A model generated the notes under the pieces. That model was not told the DNA's origin, did no database searches, and worked only from the letters and a program-made list of their open reading frames with translations. Shown here piece by piece: positions 26,870-33,028 of a DNA stretch of 33,028 bases. Numbering within the stretch: position 1 is the stretch's first letter; each line of letters opens with the position of its first letter. The stretch is taken from positions 1 to 33,028 of the forward strand of contig JAJYUJ010000029.1 in the NCBI GenBank assembly GCA_021792615.1, given 5' to 3'. Both the position numbers and the translations under genes were made by a program. This DNA comes from a bacterium (GTDB lineage Bacteria; JAMCPX01).

Positions 26870-26914
26870 CCCCAAGATCCGGCAAACTACATAGGGGCAA
26901 ACCGGTGAATCATT

Positions 26915-27946
26915 CTAATTTGGGCTGCCCCTGCTCTTTTCCAAATATCCGTTGTCTACAAACCAGCGGTACGCGTCTTCTATCGCGACCTCGACAGGGG
27001 TAGACCTTAAGCTAAGCTCTTTGCGTGCCTTTTGAGGCGAAAAGAAGTGCTGGACAAACCCCATACTCGCCTCGCCGGACGATATTTTCGGTTCTTTGCC
27101 TTTGAGGATCCCGTACAGGTCTCCTAAGTATCCGGCAGCAATGGCGAGCGGCTGCGGTACTTTTACGAAAGCCGGTTTCTTTCCGGTGACCGATGCTATC
27201 TTTTCGAACATCTGCTTGTAGAAAAGGTTTTCGTTCCCGAGTATATACAATTCTCCTGCCCTGCCTTTTTTCAGTGCGGTGATCATTGCATCGGCAACGT
27301 CGAAGACATGAACGAAGTTGTTCCCGCCTGTTGTGTAAGGGACAACCTTTGATCTTGCAACCTCTATGATCATCCTTCCTGACGACGGCCTGACGTCATA
27401 CGGCCCGAGCATGTAGGCCGGGTTCAGTATAACAGCGTCTATCTTCTTGTTCCGGACGGCTGTCCTTACTATTTCCTGTGCCTCCCACTTGGTCCTCATA
27501 TACGGTATATTGAAACGGTCGTTCTGATAAGGGACGTCCTCTGTCGACGGATTACCCATCAACCCTTGTCCTTTCGGCGTTGAAAATCCTATTGCGTCCA
27601 CAGTGCTTACATGCATGAGCCTTTTTATATTATTTTTCATGCATGCATTGATAACATTGATCGTGCCGGTAACATTGACATCTCTAATCCGCTCGGCATC
27701 ATACTTCCACATGGTCACCAGGGCTGCGAGATGGAACACGTAATCCGCGCCTTTTGTTGCCTGATCAAGGGACTGGGGATCGAGCACATCCCCTGAGAGT
27801 CTGTGTACGCTCAGTCCATCGAGTGCCGCTGTATTGGACCCCGGTATCAGGAAAGCGCCTACTTCAAATCCCTGTTCAACCAGCCTTCTTACGAGGTTGC
27901 CGCCGACAAGTCCTGCAGCGCCGGTTACAAGTACCTTCTCTGCCAT
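26915..27946 (-). CDS. NAD-dependent epimerase/dehydratase (extended SDR)
   Basis: 343 residues. The N-terminal Rossmann motif VLVTGAAGLVGGNLVRRL is at about 5-22. The DYVFHLAALV segment and the catalytic Ser (HVSTVDA) with YMRTK (YxxxK) place it among extended SDRs. Similarity is closest to the dihydroflavonol-reductase/hopanoid-associated sugar epimerase group; the substrate is not readable. It ends a five-gene minus-strand cluster and begins 16 bases after the cytochrome peroxidase gene. Confidence 0.85.
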   Translation of the reverse strand: MAEKVLVTGAAGLVGGNLVRRLVEQGFEVGAFLIPGSNTAALDGLSVHRLSGDVLDPQSLDQATKGADYVFHLAALVTMWKYDAERIRDVNVTGTINVINACMKNNIKRLMHVSTVDAIGFSTPKGQGLMGNPSTEDVPYQNDRFNIPYMRTKWEAQEIVRTAVRNKKIDAVILNPAYMLGPYDVRPSSGRMIIEVARSKVVPYTTGGNNFVHVFDVADAMITALKKGRAGELYILGNENLFYKQMFEKIASVTGKKPAFVKVPQPLAIAAGYLGDLYGILKGKEPKISSGEASMGFVQHFFSPQKARKELSLRSTPVEVAIEDAYRWFVDNGYLEKSRGSPN

Positions 27947-27962
27947 AGAATGCTCCTGAGGA

Positions 27963-28976
27963 TTATTCCAATGGCGGCAGGACCGGGACCGTCAGGGTAT
28001 CCTTTGACATCGTCCCGGTCAGTGAGCCGAGGAAGCTTACGATCTTTTTGATATCATCATTGCTCAGGTCTTTGTTCAATTGGATCTTTGCCATGATCCG
28101 GACTGCGTCCTGGAGCCTGTTCACCGAGCCATCGTGAAAATACGGTGGCGTCATTGCAACATTCCGCAACACTGGTACTTTGAACACGTACAGATCGGCC
28201 TTGTTTTTTGTGAGCTCATATCTGCCCTTGTCGATCTTCTTGCTCTTTGTGTATTTCCAGTACGGCGCAAATATGCCGAATTTCATATACATTCCCCCGC
28301 CTACGTATGTCCCGTTATGACAATGGATACAGCCGGTATCAATAAATGTTTTCAGCCCCTCTTTCTGCTCCCGAGTCAGCGCATGCCCGTCACCCCTCAG
28401 GTATGCATCGAACGGCGACGGTGTAACGAGTGTCCTTTCGAAGGCACCGATCGCAAGACCGATATTTTTGATGCTAACAGGAGACTTGTCCTGCGGGAAC
28501 GCATCTTTGAAGAGTTTGACATATCCTTTTATAACTTCCAGCTTTGCGACGACATTGGTATAATTTCCGTTTGGCATATTGCTCATAGCCTTGCTTGTCT
28601 GCTCTTCGACATTTTTCATATTGCCGATCCAGTGTTCGGAGATCTGGTCTGCCGCGTTTAAGACCGTGGGTGCATTCCTCGGTGCAACCTTGCAGTCCGC
28701 GGCTGCAGACTTCTGGAGTCCATCTGTGCCGTAAAGGCTGAACATGTGGCATTTCTCACAGCTTACCGTACCATCGACCGAGAGCCTTGTTTCATAGAAC
28801 AGCATTTTCCCGAGCTTCACCTTTGCAGGTGTAATGGGGTTTTGTTCCGATTGCATGACCTTTGGAAGCGGTTTGAACAAACGGTTTGCCTGCTGCATAA
28901 GTTTACTATTTGCAGCATGGGAAACACCCGAAAGCAGCAGAAGAGTAACACCCGCTAACAATGTTATGTGCTTCAT
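27963..28976 (-). CDS. di-heme cytochrome c peroxidase (CcpA/MauG family)
   Basis: 337 residues with a signal peptide (about 1-21, cut after SHA). Two heme c motifs, CEKCH (73-77) and CIHCH (214-218), sit in the usual two-domain layout, and VAMTPPYFHDGS near 271-282 supplies the Met ligand region and the conserved loop. It should reduce peroxide in the periplasm with electrons from small cytochromes, or, like MauG, oxidise a protein partner. It lies 15 bases after the barrel gene in the same operon. No small cytochrome partner is in the window. Confidence 0.93.
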   Translation of the reverse strand: MKHITLLAGVTLLLLSGVSHAANSKLMQQANRLFKPLPKVMQSEQNPITPAKVKLGKMLFYETRLSVDGTVSCEKCHMFSLYGTDGLQKSAAADCKVAPRNAPTVLNAADQISEHWIGNMKNVEEQTSKAMSNMPNGNYTNVVAKLEVIKGYVKLFKDAFPQDKSPVSIKNIGLAIGAFERTLVTPSPFDAYLRGDGHALTREQKEGLKTFIDTGCIHCHNGTYVGGGMYMKFGIFAPYWKYTKSKKIDKGRYELTKNKADLYVFKVPVLRNVAMTPPYFHDGSVNRLQDAVRIMAKIQLNKDLSNDDIKKIVSFLGSLTGTMSKDTLTVPVLPPLE

Positions 28977-28991
28977 ATTCTTCCTTTGATC

Positions 28992-29741
28992 TTAAAACGA
29001 AAAACCAAATCCTATTGTCAGTCTCTGCCCGTCTACATTGATGTCCCCAAGATAGCCGAAATCCAGATCAAGAGGTTTCACGAAATACTGCCGGATAATC
29101 CCGAAAGAAAACTGAAGATTTATACCTAACCTGCTTGTCTCTGTAGGGACCTTGAGAGGAACATAGAATCCCGCCGCAGCCTCGGGAGCTACAACGACAG
29201 CGTGTTCCGTGATGCTCTGCTGCAGTTCGCTGATTTGAACTATGGTTATATACGTACCCACACCGAGTTCCACATAGGGAACTGTCCAGCGCCACAAGGG
29301 ATAGCTGTACCGTGCACCAACGGTTATTATGTGGGTTGTAAAATCCAAATTCGTGCTGACACCGCTTCCCGTGGCCGATTGTGACGGTGAGTAGTCCGAA
29401 TAGCCGTAATTCGTAAAAACATCTACATTTTTATATACGGTATACGCGCCTTCGATGTACATCGCATTGAGCCAATTGGCAGAGTTTATATATTTCCAGC
29501 CAGGGTCTGCTATCTTGGTACCTATGTATCCTGCATTGATCTTTACGCCGAACGGTTTACGGATGGATGTCTGCGGGACGCTCTGTGTCTCTGCCACTAC
29601 TGGTTTAGGAACAGACGTTTGCGTAACGCCTTGTGCCGGCATCTCTCTGTTTTCTGCTACGGCACATGCCGGTATAAAACACCAAATTAGTCCGCATGTT
29701 GTGCCTGCAGCCACTATTGCCAATAAAAGTCTTTTTATCAT
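28992..29741 (-). CDS. outer-membrane beta-barrel protein
   Basis: 249 residues. The signal peptide ends near CAVAENR (about residue 30). A Thr/Val/Pro-rich linker (about 31-65) contains a repeated VP(K/Q)(P/T) pattern. The remainder is alternating hydrophobic strands rich in Tyr, Gly and aromatic residues (VDVFTNYGYSDYS, THIITVGARYSYPL, LGINLQFSFGI), and it ends in a phenylalanine (TIGFGFSF), the usual signal for outer-membrane insertion. This is an OmpA/OprF-like small barrel of unknown task. It starts 6 bases after the second lipoprotein gene. Confidence 0.78.
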   Translation of the reverse strand: MIKRLLLAIVAAGTTCGLIWCFIPACAVAENREMPAQGVTQTSVPKPVVAETQSVPQTSIRKPFGVKINAGYIGTKIADPGWKYINSANWLNAMYIEGAYTVYKNVDVFTNYGYSDYSPSQSATGSGVSTNLDFTTHIITVGARYSYPLWRWTVPYVELGVGTYITIVQISELQQSITEHAVVVAPEAAAGFYVPLKVPTETSRLGINLQFSFGIIRQYFVKPLDLDFGYLGDINVDGQRLTIGFGFSF

Positions 29742-29747
29742 ATCCCT

Positions 29748-31256
29748 TTACCTGTCAAACAATTTATAGACATTGAATCCGCTCACGAACCTCATGGTAA
29801 ATGAGTTTATATCAAGCAAGGTGATAAATCCCAACGGTTGATCATGCGATATGAACAACGTGTTGTTGCTGATACCCATGGTGTCCGGTACCGGGGGTAT
29901 CGTAAGAAAACCTGAAACACCCGAAGTCAGATCATAATAGATAAGTTCGCCTTGGCTGTTCAGCGTCATCAATAACAGATCATCTCCGCCCTGATTCCGG
30001 GCGATTATGACCGAAGACGGTGCTTCCTTAATATAAAACGGATTTACATCCTGGGTCTCCACATTGACGAGCGAAACGGGATAAGCGGCATTCGGCAGAT
30101 TAGCGGCACTATGCAGGATAACGGCTGTTGCAGGCTCATCCGGTGCAAATAGTATGGACTGCACCGGTGCGATAAGCCCTCCATAGACCGTCGTGGAGGT
30201 AATACCGTTTTTGATTTTCAGATACGTTATGGATTCCGAACTGCTCGAGGGTGCATAAATAAGTGCCGAGTAGGTTGTGTCCGATACCGTGCACATACCG
30301 CCCGTGCATGAAAATGATATTGCTGCCGCACTTGCAGGTGTCGTAAGCGATACCGGCGTTTCAGATATCGTAGCATTGGTATGGTCGAAACTCAGTATAC
30401 TGACACTATCGGATCCCTGATCGACGATCAACCCTATGTTCCCGTCAGGATATATGCTGATGGCGGCAGGCTGGTCCTCGGTAAAGACATTCATGATCGA
30501 CGGCACCAGAAGATTTACGGCGTAGACCGCATTTTGCGCGTACGATCGTATGAGTGCGATATCGCCCTGCGGCGTGATGACGACCTGATCCGGTACGACG
30601 ATAATCGACGGGTCAGGCCACAATTCAATGTAATGGCTGTTCGACGGGGATGCCGTAGGCACGACAAAACACCGGTTGTTCGAAATTACGATGAACTTGT
30701 CGCCCGAAGGTGTGAAGACAACTTCTTGCGGTGCGCCTCCTCCTATGCTCAGAGAGATGGTATCATCCGCCGTTGTCGTAAGGTTGACAATGGAAAAGGT
30801 ATTGAATACCAGTATACCGCTGAAGCTTGCTTCTTCACCGGGTATGTAATTGTGGTACACGACGGCGTGCGTGCCGTCCGGGGCGATGACCATGTCATTC
30901 AGATTGTCTGCTATCGTTTTCTTCACCACGTCCTTGCCTATCAGGTACACGGTGTCCTGCGAAGGGTTCAACACTGCAACGCCGCCCGATTGGGGCATTA
31001 AGTTGTTTGTGCCGGAATAAAGACTATTCATGGGAGAGTACGGCAGGATCATGTTCGCGCCGGCACCGACGCTGTATGTCGTAAGACTCAGGGAGTTCAT
31101 GTCTATCTTTGTAACAATGCCCCATTGCTGGCTGAGCACGTAGAGATTATTGCCGGAACTTGTTAATAGAAACGAAGAAGCAGGCTGGAGCGATGTATTA
31201 CCCCCGCATGACGTCATGACTATAATGAGAAGTAATAAATAATATTTTTTTATCAT
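29748..31256 (-). CDS. lipoprotein with YncE-like beta-propeller
   Basis: 502 residues. The lipobox MTSC gives a lipidated Cys at 17, followed by GGN. The rest is a series of YVTN/YncE-like blades with motifs such as NLYVLSQQWGIVTKID, NLNDMVIAPDGTHAVVYH, VVFTPSGDKFIVISN and VVITPQGDIALIRS, enough for one seven-bladed propeller plus extra strands. It begins one base after the stop of the upstream paralogue, so the pair is probably translationally coupled. No catalytic motif. Probably faces the periplasm or cell surface and holds a protein complex together. Confidence 0.75.
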   Translation of the reverse strand: MIKKYYLLLLIIVMTSCGGNTSLQPASSFLLTSSGNNLYVLSQQWGIVTKIDMNSLSLTTYSVGAGANMILPYSPMNSLYSGTNNLMPQSGGVAVLNPSQDTVYLIGKDVVKKTIADNLNDMVIAPDGTHAVVYHNYIPGEEASFSGILVFNTFSIVNLTTTADDTISLSIGGGAPQEVVFTPSGDKFIVISNNRCFVVPTASPSNSHYIELWPDPSIIVVPDQVVITPQGDIALIRSYAQNAVYAVNLLVPSIMNVFTEDQPAAISIYPDGNIGLIVDQGSDSVSILSFDHTNATISETPVSLTTPASAAAISFSCTGGMCTVSDTTYSALIYAPSSSSESITYLKIKNGITSTTVYGGLIAPVQSILFAPDEPATAVILHSAANLPNAAYPVSLVNVETQDVNPFYIKEAPSSVIIARNQGGDDLLLMTLNSQGELIYYDLTSGVSGFLTIPPVPDTMGISNNTLFISHDQPLGFITLLDINSFTMRFVSGFNVYKLFDR

Positions 31257-31257
31257 T

Positions 31258-32790
31258 TTAATGTGTTATTAATTCAAAACCCGTAATCGTGCTGAGCGGC
31301 GTGGATGATTCCGGTTCTATAAAACTTAACCTGCCCAGAGGGTACGTTTCACCTATATATGCCGTCTGCGTACCAGGCATGACCCCGACAAACGTCGGGG
31401 TTGACGGTACGTACACGCCCGTAGATAACTGGGTTGCAAGATCCAGAATGGCGATCCCATCGGTGTCGGGCATCATTGCATACCCGTATACTCCATCATT
31501 GCTGATTGCAAACATGGTGGGTGCTGAGACAAGAGCTACCGGGGTTGATACGCCCGTTGTCATATTGAACATGGTGATTGCGTAATGATTATAAAAAAAT
31601 TGTTTTACCGGATCCGATGACGATCCGCCTGGTCCGTTATGCACTATGATTGCGGATGAAACGCCGGTTGTCGTTGTAAAAGGCGCCATTATCACGGAAT
31701 TAACGCCCTTTATCACGGGGTAAGACTGAATGGAACCGTCGGTGAACGATAGCACATACACGATCTCGCCTGCAGACGTTGTGGTGGTCGGACTATTGGT
31801 ATAGAGCATGGCATTACTGCCGTCCGATGAAATTGCAATATGGTTTATGTCGAGGCCGGTATATTGAGTCGTTACGCTGAACGTCGACAGGGTGATATAT
31901 GACAGGCTGCCATTGCCTTCATTGACTGCGATTGCATGTGAGCCATCGGTTGTCAGTCCGATATCAGTTACCGTAGGTCCAAGGGCAAGCACCGTCTGAT
32001 TGCCGTTGATGATATCCTGGATAACGACATCGCTGGAATTCTGTATCACTGCAAGGGCAAACCTGCCGTCCGGAGTAAGTTTGAGCGAGGCCGGCACTAT
32101 CTGCTGATTGAGCGGATTGACGAGCTGATATCGCGCAATAGTGTAGTTGTTGTTCAAATCAATTACACTGATCATGGACGTCGTGACAGCAATTGCCTTG
32201 CTTCCATCGGGTGTGAACAGGATCGTGTATGGAAGATACCCGACATTGACAAGCGTTGACGTGCTGCCGGTAATGTTTACGATGCAAATTTCGTTGAAGT
32301 TGCGCGTAGGATTTGCCGCAAGGCTTGATAACTGTGATGGATTGAAGTACGTGATAGCCGCATTGCCTGACGGCGACATCACCATGCTATTGTCATACGT
32401 ATCCACAGGCAGCGTGGTCACGGCATCGGTTGTAATGTCTATCAATGATACCGAGTAATCGCCGGAATTGAACACAACCGCGGTTTTATTATCAGGTGTA
32501 ACATCCACGATTGTGGGCATCAGACCAACGGGTATCGACGTGATAACGTGCGTGGATTCTTCAATCTTTGCTACCGTGTTGTTTGTAGTGTTGGCGACAA
32601 AAACATATTTGTTCGTCGAGGCCGGAGACGAGAGTTGGTAAGTAATCTGCTGGGGATTAGTCGAAGGGCTGTTACCCGAAGGAGATGAACCGAGGGAACT
32701 GGAAGACAAACTGGCAGACCCTGCCCCGGAACCACAAGAGGCCGCTACAAAGAGCAACAGACAAAGAAACAAACCCCTTCCCTGCTTCAT
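31258..32790 (-). CDS. lipoprotein with YncE-like beta-propeller (first gene of cluster)
   Basis: 510 residues from the ATG at 32790, chosen because the signal peptide (KQGRGLFLCLLLFVAAS) then has normal length; in-frame ATG 32799 and TTG 32811 would add 3 or 7 residues, and none has a clear ribosome-binding site. The lipobox is AASC. A Ser/Gly-rich linker of about 25 residues follows (SLSSSSLGSSPSGNS). The body has YncE-like blades: KYVFVANTTNNTVAKIEE, PTIVDVTPDNKTAVVFN, ILFTPDGSKAIAVT, LKLTPDGRFALAVI. Paralogue of the next gene, with one base between them. Confidence 0.75.
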   Translation of the reverse strand: MKQGRGLFLCLLLFVAASCGSGAGSASLSSSSLGSSPSGNSPSTNPQQITYQLSSPASTNKYVFVANTTNNTVAKIEESTHVITSIPVGLMPTIVDVTPDNKTAVVFNSGDYSVSLIDITTDAVTTLPVDTYDNSMVMSPSGNAAITYFNPSQLSSLAANPTRNFNEICIVNITGSTSTLVNVGYLPYTILFTPDGSKAIAVTTSMISVIDLNNNYTIARYQLVNPLNQQIVPASLKLTPDGRFALAVIQNSSDVVIQDIINGNQTVLALGPTVTDIGLTTDGSHAIAVNEGNGSLSYITLSTFSVTTQYTGLDINHIAISSDGSNAMLYTNSPTTTTSAGEIVYVLSFTDGSIQSYPVIKGVNSVIMAPFTTTTGVSSAIIVHNGPGGSSSDPVKQFFYNHYAITMFNMTTGVSTPVALVSAPTMFAISNDGVYGYAMMPDTDGIAILDLATQLSTGVYVPSTPTFVGVMPGTQTAYIGETYPLGRLSFIEPESSTPLSTITGFELITH

Positions 32791-32889
32791 AGCAAACATA
32801 TAGCACAACAAAAAAATAAAAACAATTTATTTTCGGATTCGAATTGTGTGCCGAATCCCGTACAAGAAGAGAATATCCTTCCTACTTGC

Positions 32890-33028
32890 TCATTTCTTGC
32901 CGCCTTCCAGATGGAACCTGTGCAGGAAGCGGTGGAAGACCGGGGCTAGCAGCAAGCCTGCAGCTACCAGAAAGATGATACCGGAAAAGAGTGCATAGCA
33001 ACCTGCGAATAGTTTGCCTGAAGTGGTA
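32890..33028 (-). CDS. C-terminus of a small two-TM ion-channel-like protein
   Basis: Only the last 45 residues are in the window; the frame is open to the edge. They read TSGKLFAGCYALFSGIIFL, continuing into a membrane span and the basic tail FHRFLHRFHLEGGKK. This pattern, the second pore-lining span followed by HRFLHRFHLE, is familiar from short bacterial two-TM potassium-channel-like (Ion_trans_2) proteins. The selectivity filter lies outside, so the call is provisional. It is upstream of the lipoprotein cluster on the same strand, about 100 bases away. Confidence 0.6.
   Translation of the reverse strand, partial: TTSGKLFAGCYALFSGIIFLVAAGLLLAPVFHRFLHRFHLEGGKK

Noticed and set aside
28080-28661. 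193-codon plus-strand open frame
   Set aside because: Antisense to the cytochrome c peroxidase, whose heme motifs fix the coding strand.
30381-31001. 206-codon plus-strand open frame
   Set aside because: It is antisense to the YncE-like lipoprotein and rich in Arg/Asp from reversed codons; no ribosome-binding site or family motif.

Overview
The window looks like a chromosomal contig of an anaerobic Gram-negative bacterium. The best guess is a Deltaproteobacteria (Desulfobacterota)-like lineage. The pointers are the atp operon with two b-type stator subunits (the second with a signal-peptide-like leader), lipoproteins, an outer-membrane barrel, di-heme cytochrome c peroxidase, B12-type radical SAM and Thi4. 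No rRNA or other decisive marker is present, so the taxonomy is inference.

Layout. 1-5686 (+): F1Fo ATP synthase operon b'(partial)-b-delta-alpha-gamma-beta-epsilon, closed by terminator hairpins. 5837-10196 (+): glutamine-dependent NAD synthetase carrying two short repeat-like insertions, a lone LivF-type ABC ATPase, and a membrane-anchored TPR-like protein next to a PQQ-type beta-propeller, a pair that recalls YfgM-BamB. 10309-13019 (-): B12-binding radical SAM protein, probably with an ATT start, and an M20 peptidase. 13213-17702: tRNA-Lys(CTT) followed by a 4.4-kb A+T-rich island. The island is bounded by a 47-bp direct repeat of the tRNA 3' half, the footprint of site-specific integration. 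It is in decay: nested IS3 and IS256 remnants, an intact aroB-like gene, a frameshifted coupled gene, a winged-helix fragment and a doubly truncated GT87 glycosyltransferase. No integrase was recognised.

17790-21485 (mostly -): Dph6-like PP-loop ATPase; Thi4 thiazole synthase under a TPP riboswitch, with a cysteine at the sulfur-donor position; a YwbE-like protein; a protein with four tandem zf-TFIIB-type zinc units; a small helical protein. 21599-24980 (-): two paralogous membrane-anchored seven-bladed Vgb/NHL-like propellers with different cytoplasmic N-termini (PH-like, zinc ribbon) and the same C-terminal motif, with a four-TM protein between them. 25235-26869 (+): CcdA-thioredoxin-C-terminal-domain fusion of DipZ type.

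26915-32790 (-): a tightly packed five-gene cluster of two YncE-like propeller lipoproteins, an outer-membrane barrel, a di-heme cytochrome c peroxidase and a sugar-epimerase-like SDR. The window ends in the C-terminus of a probable two-TM ion channel. Five predicted beta-propeller proteins from three repeat types lie within 33 kb. The envelope modules at 21.6-25.0 kb and 26.9-32.8 kb are the best candidates for an undescribed system, and the tRNA-Lys island is the clearest mobile-DNA signal.
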